From Glycomyces fuscus (GTDB lineage: Bacteria; Actinomycetota; Actinomycetes; Streptosporangiales; Streptosporangiaceae): 64,000 nucleotides of DNA. The stretch is taken from positions 62,001 to 126,000 of the forward strand of contig NYMS01000029.1 in the NCBI GenBank assembly GCA_002529455.1, given 5' to 3'. The notes beneath the pieces were generated by a model. It had not been told where the DNA came from and searched no databases. It saw only the letters and a program-made list of their open reading frames with translations. Positions 1 through 7,732 of this stretch are shown here, one piece after another; the stretch's first letter is position 1; every line of letters begins with the position of its first letter. The position numbers and the translations under genes were made by a program.

Positions 1-1397
1 ACGGCCTCGGGCGCCTCGGGGCGCGGGGCGTCCGACAGGGTGAGGACGCCCAGTTCCCCGCCGTCCGCGGTCACGGTGACCCGGGTGCCCGCCGGTCCGT
101 CGGGGTCGGCCGCGGCCCGTTCCACCCGCACCCCGCGGCCCGCGACGGTGGCGCGGACCCCGACGCCGGGCAGCGACGCGAAGTCCTCCACCGGGCCGGG
201 CGCGGCCAGCCCGCGCCGGTCGGCCTCCTCGCGGACGGCGCGGGCCAGGGGGTGCTCGCTGTAGCGCTCCACGGCCGCGGCCAGGGCCAGGACCTCGTCG
301 GCGCCGTGTCCCGGCGCGGGGGCCACGCCGGTGACCTCCGGGGTGCCCCGGGTGAGGGTGCCGGTCTTGTCGAAGGCCACCGCCCCGGTCCGGCCGATCT
401 GCTCCATGACGGTGGCCGACTTGACCAGGACGCCGTGGCGGCCGGCGTTGGCGATCGCGGCCAGCAGCGGGGGCATGGTCGAGAGTACCACCGCGCACGG
501 CGAGGCCACGATCATGAACACGATCGCGCGCAGCAGCGCCTCCTCGAAGCCCGCGCCCAGGAGCAGGGGGACGCCCAGCACGAGCAGCGTGGCCACGACG
601 ACGGCCGCCGAGTAGCGCTGTTCGACCTTCTCCACGAACAGCTGGGTCCGGGCCTTGGTGGCCGAGGCCTCCTCGACCAGCGTCACGATGCGGGCGATCA
701 CCGACTCCCGCGCCGCGCGGTCCACCCGCACCCGCAGCGCGCCGGTGCCGTTGACCGTGCCCGAGAGCACCTCGTCGCCCACCGAGCGGGGCACCGGGAC
801 CGACTCCCCGGTGACGGCCTGCTGGTCCACCTCGCTCGCGCCCTCCACGACGGTGCCGTCGGCCCCGACGCGCTCGCCCGGCCGGACCAGGACCGTGTCC
901 CCGACCCGCAGTTCGGCGGTGTCGACGGTCTCCTCGCGCTCCCCGCCGGGGGCGGCGGTGATCCGCACGGCCCGCTCCGGGGCCAGGGTGAGCAGGGCGC
1001 TGACGGAGTCGGCGGTGCGCTGGGTGACCACGGCCTCCAGCGCGCCGGAGGTGGCGAAGATGACGATGAGCAGGGCGCCGTCGAAGACCTGGCCGATGGA
1101 GGCGGCGGCGACGGCCGCCACGATCATCAGCAGGTCCACGTCCAGGGTGCGCTCCCTGGCGGCGCGCAGCCCGGACAGGGCGGGTTCCCAGCCGCCCGCG
1201 GCGTAGCAGGCCAGGTACAGGCCCCACCACAGCCAGGCCGGGGCGCCGAGGAGCTGGGCGGCCCAACCGGCCAGGAACAGGGCCAGCGCCGCGGCGGCCC
1301 AGCGGACCTCGCCGAGCCGTAGGCCGGTCGCGACCAGGGACGCGGGCCGTGCCTCGGTGCGGCCGGGCGGGGACGGCGGGGCGGCGGCGAGGCTCAT
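1..1397 (-). CDS. Heavy-metal P1B-type ATPase (SPC-type), C-terminus beyond window
   Basis: Metal-transporting P-type ATPase of the inner membrane; the protein runs off the left edge. Reading from the ATG at 1397 there is no N-terminal CXXC metal-binding domain. Two early membrane segments, the actuator region, the membrane motif SPCAVVLS (around 495-510) and the phosphorylation motif DKTGTLTRG (around 370-385) follow in the normal order. SPC in place of CPC is the signature of the P1B-4 subgroup (CtpD/CoaT-like, Co/Zn/Fe efflux), so a divalent-metal exporter is preferred over a Cu or Cd pump. The start overlaps the stop of the upstream ArsR gene (ATGA), so the two are translationally coupled and should be induced together by the exported metal. 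Substrate is inferred, not shown. Confidence 0.93.
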   Translation of the reverse strand, partial: MSLAAAPPSPPGRTEARPASLVATGLRLGEVRWAAAALALFLAGWAAQLLGAPAWLWWGLYLACYAAGGWEPALSGLRAARERTLDVDLLMIVAAVAAASIGQVFDGALLIVIFATSGALEAVVTQRTADSVSALLTLAPERAVRITAAPGGEREETVDTAELRVGDTVLVRPGERVGADGTVVEGASEVDQQAVTGESVPVPRSVGDEVLSGTVNGTGALRVRVDRAARESVIARIVTLVEEASATKARTQLFVEKVEQRYSAAVVVATLLVLGVPLLLGAGFEEALLRAIVFMIVASPCAVVLSTMPPLLAAIANAGRHGVLVKSATVMEQIGRTGAVAFDKTGTLTRGTPEVTGVAPAPGHGADEVLALAAAVERYSEHPLARAVREEADRRGLAAPGPVEDFASLPGVGVRATVAGRGVRVERAAADPDGPAGTRVTVTADGGELGVLTLSDAPRPEAPEA

Positions 1398-1783
1398 CGG
1401 GTGCCGTCCCCGGAGCCGCGGGCCGGGGGAGCGGCGTCGGCGCGGTGGTGGGCCGGTTCGACCTCCAGGGCGTGCTCCGCCTGGTAGACGGCGTCGGCGA
1501 CCAGCTGGCGGGCGTGCTCGTTGGCCAGGCGGTAGTACATCCGGTTGCCCTCCCGGCGGAAGGCCACCACCCGCCCCATGCGGAGCTTGGCCAGGTGCTG
1601 GGAGACGGAGGGTCCGGGCTTGCCGAGGCGTTCGGCCAGCTCGTTGACGGACAGTTCGCCTCCGCGCAGGGCGAGGATGATGCGGACTCGGGTGGCGTCG
1701 GCCAGCAGGGACAGGATCTCCACGGCGTACTCGACGTAGGGGCTGTTCTCGTCGAGCCCGCATCTCTTACTATTTGCGTTCAT
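1394..1783 (-). CDS. ArsR/SmtB-family metal-responsive repressor
   Basis: A 129-residue winged-helix repressor. The HTH core is ELAERLGKPGPSVSQHLAKL, followed by the beta-hairpin wing (VVAFRREGNRMYYRL). The start is placed at the ATG at 1783 (MNANSKRCGLDE), because the in-frame extension to 1954 is proline-rich junk and a 13-4-13 palindrome and promoter sit exactly there. A His-rich C-terminal stretch (EHALEVEPAHHRAD) could supply an alpha-5 type Zn/Co site as in SmtB-like sensors; this is inference. The stop overlaps the start of the downstream P1B ATPase by four bases. It probably represses its own two-gene operon and releases DNA when metal is bound. Confidence 0.9.
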   Translation of the reverse strand: MNANSKRCGLDENSPYVEYAVEILSLLADATRVRIILALRGGELSVNELAERLGKPGPSVSQHLAKLRMGRVVAFRREGNRMYYRLANEHARQLVADAVYQAEHALEVEPAHHRADAAPPARGSGDGTR

Positions 1784-1818
1784 ACGCAGATAGTAGAACT
1801 GAGGCGGGGGGAGGGCAA
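1767..1818 (-). promoter_or_regulatory. arsR promoter and 13-4-13 ArsR operator over the start codon
   Basis: The inverted repeat TTACTATTTGCGT (1767-1779) / ACGCAGATAGTAG (1784-1796) matches at 11 of 13 positions around TCAT, which contains the ATG of the ArsR gene. On the minus strand TTGCCC (1813-1818) and TACTAT (1790-1795) are exactly 17 bp apart. The predicted transcription start falls on the A of the ATG six bases later, suggesting a leaderless mRNA. The operator covers the -10 box and start codon, the usual geometry for ArsR/SmtB autorepression. Confidence 0.8.
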
Positions 1819-1979
1819 CACCCGGGCGCTGTGGAGGGAGGTGTGTTGGCGGGGGCCGTGTGAGGACGGGGCGGATGCCAGGGGCGCTCGGTGGGTCCTG
1901 AGCGAAGATCGGGAGAAGGTAGCGGCCCGCGTTCTCGCAGGTCGTTTGCGCCAAGCTCCGCGCACGCGGAGGTGAACCG

Positions 1980-1999
1980 CCCCGGCCGAGGGGCCGGGG
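1980..1999. terminator. Orphan GC hairpin in the 1819-2177 gap
   Basis: CCCCGGCC (1980-1987) and GGCCGGGG (1992-1999) form a perfect 8-4-8 hairpin. The rest of the 1819-2177 gap shows no convincing gene on either strand. The hairpin may insulate the divergent ArsR operon from the LysE gene, or be what remains of a lost gene's terminator. Confidence 0.4.
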
Positions 2000-2177
2000 T
2001 GTCTCGATGTCGGTGCCAACCAGGATCGTTTCTGGAGGCTGCTGGTGGTTTCCGCCTCTGGGGGCGGGGCCTTTCCGGATAAGGCACGGGTATTGCCGGT
2101 GTTCGGCGATGGCGGAGTGATCCCGACACCATTGGAGTAAGCTTCCGGTACCCGCCTACGAGCTCCCCGGAGGCTTC

Positions 2178-2816
2178 ATGCTTCCTGCGGCCAACGCTGC
2201 GGCCTTCACCCTTGTCGCCTTCGCGCTCATCGCCGTTCCCGGGCCGAGCGTCCTGTTCGTCGTCGGCCGGTCACTCTCGCTCGGGCGGCGCAGCGGCCTC
2301 CTCAGCGTCCTGGGAAACTCCCTGGGAACACTCCCCGCGATCGCCGCCGTCGCTCTGGGTGTCGGTCCGATCGTGGCGGAGAGCCTGGTGGTCTTCACCG
2401 CGATCAAACTGGTCGGTGCGGCCTATCTCATTTATCTCGGAGTACGGGCCATACGCCACCGAAACGTTCATATGCACGTGGACGCGGCCGGGGGCGACCG
2501 GGTTTCGTCGTTGAAGCTTGTGGGCGAGGGATTCTTCGTGGGTATCTCGAACCCGAAGACGATCGTGTTCTTCGTCGCGGTACTCCCGCAGTTCGTCAGC
2601 TATGAGGCCGGCGCGATCCCGGTGCAGCTTGCCCTTCTCGGGTGCATCTTCTTCCTTGTCGCGCTTGCCTGCGACTCCGTGTGGGCGCTCATGGCAGGAA
2701 CCGCCCGGACATGGTTCGCCCGCGGCCCCAAGCGTCTGCCGTACATGGGTGCCAGCGGCGGTGTGATGATGATCGGACTGGGAGGCACCCTGGCCCTTTC
2801 CGGGAACAAGGGCTGA
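2178..2816 (+). CDS. LysE/RhtB-family amino-acid exporter
   Basis: A 212-residue membrane protein of the usual LysE/RhtB length with about six transmembrane helices. The N-terminal signature is AVPGPSVLFVVGRSLSLG and the family-typical KLVGAAYLIYLGVRAIR segment follows at about 75-95, then GEGFFVGISNPKTIVFFVAVLPQF, the second conserved block of the family. The ATG at 2178 follows GGAGG with about five bases spacing. Family members export amino acids or homoserine lactone-like compounds by proton antiport; the substrate cannot be told from sequence. It stands alone. Codon third positions are less GC-biased than in its neighbours, so recent acquisition is possible. Confidence 0.88.
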   Translation: MLPAANAAAFTLVAFALIAVPGPSVLFVVGRSLSLGRRSGLLSVLGNSLGTLPAIAAVALGVGPIVAESLVVFTAIKLVGAAYLIYLGVRAIRHRNVHMHVDAAGGDRVSSLKLVGEGFFVGISNPKTIVFFVAVLPQFVSYEAGAIPVQLALLGCIFFLVALACDSVWALMAGTARTWFARGPKRLPYMGASGGVMMIGLGGTLALSGNKG

Positions 2817-2975
2817 GCGTGGCCACGCCCCCGCCGAGATGGACTTGGCGCTGGTGGTTTCCTCGATGGCCGGGCGGTTTCCGTTGGGCTCTCCGGTGCT
2901 CTCCTCGGTATCGCTGGAACGCTTGCCGGTGCCCTCGTCACGGTCCCGCATGGAAGAGATTCGAGGCAGCATCAC

Positions 2976-3155
2976 ATGATGACCGAGGCTTGGAGTAAGT
3001 CCAGCTACAGCAACGGCGAGGGCGGCGACTGCGTGGAGGCCCGTCGCGACCAGGCGGCCGTCCTGGTCCGCGACACCCAGAACCGGCCGCTCGGCCACCT
3101 GGCCGCCCCGGCCGCCGAGTGGACCGCCCTGGTCAGCGCCGTTCGCGCCCAGTAG
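2976..3155 (+). CDS. DUF397 domain protein
   Basis: A 59-residue protein reading MMTEAWSKSSYSNGEGGDCV at the N-terminus and ending in AEWTALVSAVRAQ. The W-x-KSSYSNGxGG-x-CVEV-like start, the VRDT-x-N-P-x-G centre and the closing W-x-x-F/L-V motif are those of DUF397, a family confined to actinobacteria. DUF397 genes usually follow a Scr1-type XRE regulator, but no such gene is seen here, so this is an orphan copy. Either of two adjacent ATGs (2976, 2979) could be used. The reading frame ends just before a strong terminator hairpin. Confidence 0.87.
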   Translation: MMTEAWSKSSYSNGEGGDCVEARRDQAAVLVRDTQNRPLGHLAAPAAEWTALVSAVRAQ

Positions 3156-3169
3156 CCCACAGACACGAC

Positions 3170-3200
3170 CGGCCCCGCCCAGACGAACAGGGCGGGGCCG
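3170..3200 (+). terminator. Terminator after the DUF397 gene
   Basis: CGGCCCCGCCC (3170-3180) pairs perfectly with GGGCGGGGCCG (3190-3200) across a nine-base loop and is followed by TTTCC. It lies 15 bp after the DUF397 stop. Confidence 0.8.
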
Positions 3201-3304
3201 TTTCCATGTCGATATCCGTCGCTACCGCCGACACCACCGCTACCGCAGCACCAGCGAGCAGCCGGGGCAGCCAGGGCGTCCACGCTGAGTCCGCGCGCAA
3301 TCGC

Positions 3305-4072
3305 TCACTGGCCCGCCGCGTAGTCCCGGGGCGATGACCCCAGCACGCGCAGGAACATCGTGGAGAACGCCGACGGGCTCTCGTACCCCAACTCCATCGC
3401 CACCCTGGTCACCGGCTCACCTCTGGCCAACAGCGGCAGCGCGTGCAGCACGCAGGCCCGCTGCCGCCACCGCGCGAAGCTCATCCCGGTCTCCGCGCGG
3501 AAGAGCCGGTGCACCGTCCGCTCGCTGACGTGCAACCTCCCCGCCCACCGCGCGGGCGGGTCGTGGACGTCCGGCGCTTCCACGAACTCCCCGCACAGCG
3601 CCCGCAGCCCCTCGTGCCGGGGCAGGGGCAGGTCCAGCGGCAGCGGCACGAGCCGACGCAGCTCGTGCAGCACCAGCGCGAACACCGCCGCGTCCCGCCC
3701 GTGCGGGGGATAGCGGGGGTCCAGGTCCACCGCCGTCAACAGCAGCTCCCTGAGCAGCGGGGACACCTCCACCACCTGGCAGCGCGCCGGGAACCACGCG
3801 ACCGCGCTCGGCTCCAGGTACAGGCTGCGGGTGCTCACCCCCGTCATGACCACCCGGTGGTCGGTCGCCGCCGGGATCAGCACGGCCCGGTGCGGCGGCA
3901 CGGTCCACTCCCCGTCGGCGGTCTGGACCCGCATCACCCCCGTCGCCCCGTAGAGGAACTGCGCCCGCCGGTGCCGGTGGGCGGGCAGCACGTGCTCGGG
4001 CGGGTAGTCGGTGCCGATCGCCAGGACGGGCCGGTCGATGGAGTCCACCTCGGCGACGGGGACGTTGCGCAT
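3305..4072 (-). CDS. AraC-family regulator with N-terminal cupin sensor
   Basis: A 255-residue regulator. The N-terminal half is a cupin-like sensory domain (HVLPAHRHRRAQFLYGATGV and the DGEWTVPPHRAVLIPA region). The C-terminal 100 residues hold two helix-turn-helix units, the first around ARWAGRLHVSERTVHRLFRAETGMSF and the second around VTRVAMELGYESPSAFSTMF, the classical AraC signature. The gene is transcribed away from a TauE-family transporter whose start lies only about 20-40 bp away, so it most likely controls that transporter, itself, or both. The architecture resembles RmlC-cupin/AraC proteins often paired with efflux genes. The ligand is unknown. Confidence 0.88.
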   Translation of the reverse strand: MRNVPVAEVDSIDRPVLAIGTDYPPEHVLPAHRHRRAQFLYGATGVMRVQTADGEWTVPPHRAVLIPAATDHRVVMTGVSTRSLYLEPSAVAWFPARCQVVEVSPLLRELLLTAVDLDPRYPPHGRDAAVFALVLHELRRLVPLPLDLPLPRHEGLRALCGEFVEAPDVHDPPARWAGRLHVSERTVHRLFRAETGMSFARWRQRACVLHALPLLARGEPVTRVAMELGYESPSAFSTMFLRVLGSSPRDYAAGQ

Positions 4073-4089
4073 GGGGCCGACGCTACCGG

Positions 4090-4968
4090 GTGCTGTCCGC
4101 CGCGCGAAGGAGGATGGCGTTCCTTCGAAAGCGCGCCAGCGTCCGCCTCCCTACCGTGGTGGGGGTGCTCACCCTCGTCCTGCCCCTGCTGGCCCTGGGC
4201 CTGCTGACCGGAGTCACCACGGTCCTGTTCGGTTTCGGCGGCGGCTTCGTGGTCGTCCCCGTCGTCTACCACGTCACCCGCGCCCAGGCCGGTCCCGGCG
4301 CGGACCCGATGGCCGTCGCCGTCGCCACCTCCACCGCGGTGATGGTCGTCAACGCGCTCGGCGCCACCCTCTCCCAGCGCCGGGCCGGGCGGCTGCGCCG
4401 CGACTACGTGTGGCCGCTGGCCGCCTACATCGGCGTCGGCGCGGTGCTGGGCTCCCTGGTCGCCACCGCCGCCGGGGGAGGGGCCCAGCGCGTGCTGTTC
4501 GTGGTCTACGTCGCGCTCACCCTCCTCGACACCCTCCTGCGCAGGGGCTTCCTCACCCGGGACCCCGACACCGGGCCCCGTCTGCTGGGGCGGCGCACCA
4601 CCACGGCGGGCGGGGTCGCGATCGGGGCGGTGACCAGCTTCCTGGGCGTGGGCGGCAGCGTCATGACCGTCCCCCTGCTGCGCCGCCGGGGCCTGCCGAT
4701 GGGGGAGGCGACCGCGATGGCCAACCCGCTCAGCCTCCCCGTCGCGGTGGCGGGCACCGCGGTGTACGCCCTGTTCGGCGACGGGGGAGGCGTCGGGCCC
4801 GGCCACCTGGGGTCGGTCGACCTCGCGGCCGGGGCCCTCCTGCTCGCCGGGTCGCTGCCCGCCATCGCCGTCACCCGCCGCCTGGTGGGCCGGGTGCCCG
4901 ACCGGGTGCACGCGGTCTCCTACGTCGTGCTGCTGGCGGTCGCCCTCGCGGCCTTCCTGGTGGTGTGA
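4090..4968 (+). CDS. TauE/SafE-family sulfite/anion exporter
   Basis: A 292-residue integral membrane protein with about eight hydrophobic segments in two similar halves. Each half begins with a glycine-rich stretch: LLTGVTTVLFGFGGGFVVVP in the first half and GAVTSFLGVGGSVMTVPLL in the second, the tandem G-x-G-GG-x-x-x-P motif of the TauE/SafE (DUF81) family. Members move sulfite, sulfonates or other organic anions across the inner membrane. The listed start is the GTG at 4090. The ATG at 4114 is the alternative but sits directly on an AAGGAGG. It is divergent from an AraC-type regulator that probably controls it. Confidence 0.86.
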   Translation: MLSAARRRMAFLRKRASVRLPTVVGVLTLVLPLLALGLLTGVTTVLFGFGGGFVVVPVVYHVTRAQAGPGADPMAVAVATSTAVMVVNALGATLSQRRAGRLRRDYVWPLAAYIGVGAVLGSLVATAAGGGAQRVLFVVYVALTLLDTLLRRGFLTRDPDTGPRLLGRRTTTAGGVAIGAVTSFLGVGGSVMTVPLLRRRGLPMGEATAMANPLSLPVAVAGTAVYALFGDGGGVGPGHLGSVDLAAGALLLAGSLPAIAVTRRLVGRVPDRVHAVSYVVLLAVALAAFLVV

Positions 4969-5091
4969 ACCGTCCCGCCGTGCACCGTTCCCCCGCCCGT
5001 CGTCGCGCGGGGCCACCCGGGAACGAAGTCCCCGCCGCCGGGGCGCGTGTCAATGTCGAAACCTGGTTCCACCTGCGGAAATACTGACCGT

Positions 5092-5796
5092 ATGGATCTA
5101 GAGGGAGCACGTGTCCTGGTGGCCGGGGCCACGGGCGTACTCGGCGGGCACATCAGCAGGGCACTGAGCGGGAAGGGTGCGCGGGTCGTGCTCGCCGGGC
5201 GCGACGAGGAGGCGCTGAACACGCTCGCGGAGGAGCTCGCCGGGGCCTCCACGGCCACGTTCGAGGCGATGGACACCGAGGGCTGCGCCGCGCTCGTGCG
5301 CCGCACCGCCGAGGAGGAGGGCGGGCTGGACGCGCTGGTCGTCGCCTTCGGTGTCGTGGCCTTCGACACCGGGTCCGACTCCGAGGACGCCGTGGTCGAG
5401 CAGATGTTCCAGGTCAACACGCTGGCACCGATGGCGATGCTGCGCGCGGCGGCCGACGCGGTGGAGCCCGGCGGGGCGGTGGCCGCGGTCACCGCCGTGA
5501 CCGCGGACTACCCCACCCACGGCATGGCGGCCTACTCGGCCAGCAAGGCAGCCCTGTCGGCCTGGCTGACCGCCGCCCGCGCGGACTACCGCGCCAGGCG
5601 CGTCGCGGTCCTGGACGTGCGCGCACCGCACATGGACACCGGGCTCGCGACCCGTCCCCTGGCCGGGACGGCGCCCGAGAACCTGCCCGAGCCCTTCCCC
5701 GTCGACGAGGTCGTCGACGCGCTCGTGCGGGCCCTGCGGTCCGACGCCAGAGCGGTGGCGTTCGACCCGCGGGACCGGCGGCTCAGCGTCAGGTAG
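5092..5796 (+). CDS. Short-chain dehydrogenase/reductase (SDR)
   Basis: A 234-residue NAD(P)-dependent oxidoreductase. A Rossmann fold with the cofactor motif GATGVLGGHIS lies at residues 11-21, and basic/acidic residues follow the second strand (VVLAGRDEEAL), which favours NADP. The catalytic Tyr-Lys pair is in AAYSASKAALSAW. The canonical NNAG is replaced by VVAFGV and the serine region by TAVTAD, a divergent classical SDR. The start is put at the ATG at 5092 because the 15-residue in-frame extension from 5047 has no family similarity. The 3' end overlaps the convergent membrane hydrolase gene by eight bases. The substrate is not predictable. Confidence 0.85.
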   Translation: MDLEGARVLVAGATGVLGGHISRALSGKGARVVLAGRDEEALNTLAEELAGASTATFEAMDTEGCAALVRRTAEEEGGLDALVVAFGVVAFDTGSDSEDAVVEQMFQVNTLAPMAMLRAAADAVEPGGAVAAVTAVTADYPTHGMAAYSASKAALSAWLTAARADYRARRVAVLDVRAPHMDTGLATRPLAGTAPENLPEPFPVDEVVDALVRALRSDARAVAFDPRDRRLSVR

Positions 5797-6547
5797 CCGG
5801 CGGCGTGGGCACGCTCAACACCAGCATCACCGGCAGGCCCGCCAGCGACGCCCACCGGATCCCGTCCTCGACCCTGCTCCTGCCGGTGTGGAACGCCACC
5901 GGCGACGTGAACATCCACCACCTCTTGCCGCGCACCACGAACGGCCACGCCAGCGGAACACCCGAGCGGGTCAGCCAGTCGCCCAGGACGTGCGTCAACG
6001 CGCCGACGGCGACCGTCAGCCCGATCAGCCACGGCGCGGGTCCGCCGCCCTCGGCGAGCACCGCGCCGGCCGCGACGGCGACCGCCGCCGACGACGCCGC
6101 GAGTCTTCGCCTCCTCAGCGGCCCCCACCTCCGCAGGGACCGGGCCACCGTGCCCAGCCCCAGCGCGGCCGTCGCGAACACCACCAGCCCGGTGCCGAGC
6201 GGAGCGGCCGCCGCCAGCGCCAGCGCCAGCAGGCCGAAGACCGCGCACGCGGGGAGCGTGTGCGTCAGGTGGCGGTGGCCGCCGTCCTTGCCCGCGCCCA
6301 GATCCGCCCTCGTGGCCGTGCGCCGGTACACGCGCCGCGAGGCCCCCCGCAGCGCCACCGAAGCCCTCTCCGTCACCAGTCCCAGCGACCTGCCCACCGT
6401 GCTGCGGGGTTCGTCCAGGTCGGGAAGGAGAGCGGCACCCGCGCCGACGGCGGCGCACAGCAGCACGTCCGTGGGAGCGGAACCGCACAGCACGCCCACG
6501 GCCGCGCCCGTGAGAACACCGGTCGCGGCGTGAGAGGAGCCCATCAT
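5789..6547 (-). CDS. YdjM-type membrane-bound metal-dependent hydrolase
   Basis: A 252-residue multi-span membrane protein starting MMGSSHAATGVLTGAAVG. The LLPDLDEPRSTVGRS motif near residue 40, the KDGGHRHLTHTLP histidine cluster near residue 90 and the late GALTHVLGDWLTRSGVPLAWP motif are the Asp/His metal-ligand blocks of the LexA-regulated inner-membrane hydrolase family (YdjM/DUF457). Family members are predicted phosphatidate-phosphatase-like or other metal hydrolases; none of this is shown here. The start is set at the tandem ATGs (6547/6544), because the 50-residue upstream extension is low-complexity. It converges on the SDR gene with an eight-base overlap. Confidence 0.83.
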   Translation of the reverse strand: MMGSSHAATGVLTGAAVGVLCGSAPTDVLLCAAVGAGAALLPDLDEPRSTVGRSLGLVTERASVALRGASRRVYRRTATRADLGAGKDGGHRHLTHTLPACAVFGLLALALAAAAPLGTGLVVFATAALGLGTVARSLRRWGPLRRRRLAASSAAVAVAAGAVLAEGGGPAPWLIGLTVAVGALTHVLGDWLTRSGVPLAWPFVVRGKRWWMFTSPVAFHTGRSRVEDGIRWASLAGLPVMLVLSVPTPPAT

Positions 6548-6722
6548 CGGCAACTCCGGGGTGAGGGGGCAGGACGCACCGACTGTCTCACGGGCGGGGA
6601 CCGGCCCGCGCCCACCTGGCCGCACCCGGTCATCGGCCGCCCCTCCGCGTGGCCGGGAAGGGCCGCGCACGGCCTCCGCCCCGGGGGCGGAGGCCATCCC
6701 GCTCCCGGGCCCGGGCGGCCCT

Positions 6723-6748
6723 CCCGCCCGTCTCCGGAGCCGGGCGGG
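6723..6748 (-). terminator. Terminator of the aromatic catabolic operon
   Basis: CCCGCCCG (6723-6730) and CGGGCGGG (6741-6748) form an 8-10-8 stem in the gap that follows the last gene of the minus-strand operon. There is no U-tract, as is normal for such GC-rich genomes. Confidence 0.5.
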
Positions 6749-6769
6749 GCCGCTCCGGGACCAGGGTGC

Positions 6770-7705
6770 TCAGGGGCGGTCGCGCGGGCGCCGGCGCGCC
6801 CCGCGCACGGGTTCGGGGTCCCTCCCGGGCACGACGGTGTTGGACACGGTTCCGATGCCCTCCACGGTCAGGGTGACCGTGTCACCGGGCACGAGCGGGG
6901 GCGGGTCCTGGTGCCCGCGCCGCCCCCACAGCTCGGCCAGGCACCCGCCGTTGCCGCAGGTGCCCGAACCCAGCACGTCGCCCGGCCGCACCCGTGTGCC
7001 CCGCGAGGCGTGGGCGAGCATCTCCTCGAAGGTCCAGCCCATGTTGGACAGCAGGTCGCCGCCGACCACCTCGCCGTTGACCTCGGCGGTCAGGGCCAGG
7101 CGCAGGAAGCCCTCCGCGTCGCGGTGGGGCTCCAGCTCGTCGGCGGTGACCAGCCACGGCCCCAGGGTCGAGGCCGCGTCCTTGCCCTTGCACGGCCCCA
7201 GCCCCACCTGCATCTCCCGTGACTGGAGGTCGCGCGCCGACCAGTCGTTGAACACGGTGTAGCCGAAGATGTGCCCGCGCGCCCGCTCCGGCGTGAGGTC
7301 GGAGCCCCCGCGCCCGACGACCGCGGCCACCTCCAGCTCGAAGTCCAGCGCCCCGCACCCCGGCGGGACCGGCACGTCGTCGTGCGCCCCCACCAGCGAC
7401 GCCGGGTTGGTGAAGTAGAAGGTGGGCGCGTCGTACCAGGCCTCCGGAACACCCGCCTCCCCGCTCACGCTGCGGCGCACGCCCTCGACGTGCTCCTCGA
7501 AGGTGACGAAGTCGCGCACCGAGGGCGGTTCCAGGGGCGGCAGCAGCCGCACCCGGGCCAGGGGCACGGGCGCCCCCGTCGCGGGCACGGGCCCGCCGCC
7601 GACGAGGTCGAGCAGGTCGGTCCCCTCGGGGAAGGGCAGGACCTCCTCCCCCTCGACCGCGCCGCAGCGGCGCAGGCCCTCGTGCTCGTAGGTGGCCAGT
7701 CGCAT
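6770..7705 (-). CDS. Fumarylacetoacetate hydrolase (FAH)-family protein, distal copy
   Basis: A 311-residue FAH-fold enzyme, last gene of the catabolic operon. Metal-binding motifs are visible: the FTNPASLVGAHDDV region, GALDFELEVAAVVGRGG (the E-x-E pair of the FAH metal site) and FGYTVFNDWSARDLQSREMQVGLGPCKGKD, with VLGSGTCGNGGCLAELWGRR near the C-terminus. The last block (GSGT-x-G-x-GC) is typical of FAH proteins that cleave or hydrate ring-fission products of aromatic catabolism. The pairing with an extradiol dioxygenase 28 bp upstream suggests it acts on the ring-opened acid as a hydrolase, hydratase, isomerase or decarboxylase. The exact reaction is open. Confidence 0.9.
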   Translation of the reverse strand: MRLATYEHEGLRRCGAVEGEEVLPFPEGTDLLDLVGGGPVPATGAPVPLARVRLLPPLEPPSVRDFVTFEEHVEGVRRSVSGEAGVPEAWYDAPTFYFTNPASLVGAHDDVPVPPGCGALDFELEVAAVVGRGGSDLTPERARGHIFGYTVFNDWSARDLQSREMQVGLGPCKGKDAASTLGPWLVTADELEPHRDAEGFLRLALTAEVNGEVVGGDLLSNMGWTFEEMLAHASRGTRVRPGDVLGSGTCGNGGCLAELWGRRGHQDPPPLVPGDTVTLTVEGIGTVSNTVVPGRDPEPVRGARRRPRDRP

Positions 7706-7732
7706 GGGTTCTCCCGTGGGTCGGGGGCGGAG

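Noticed and set aside
2842-2979. Small frame overlapping the DUF397 start, considered as a remnant of an XRE partner
   Set aside because: About 45 residues with no HTH pattern and poor codon bias.
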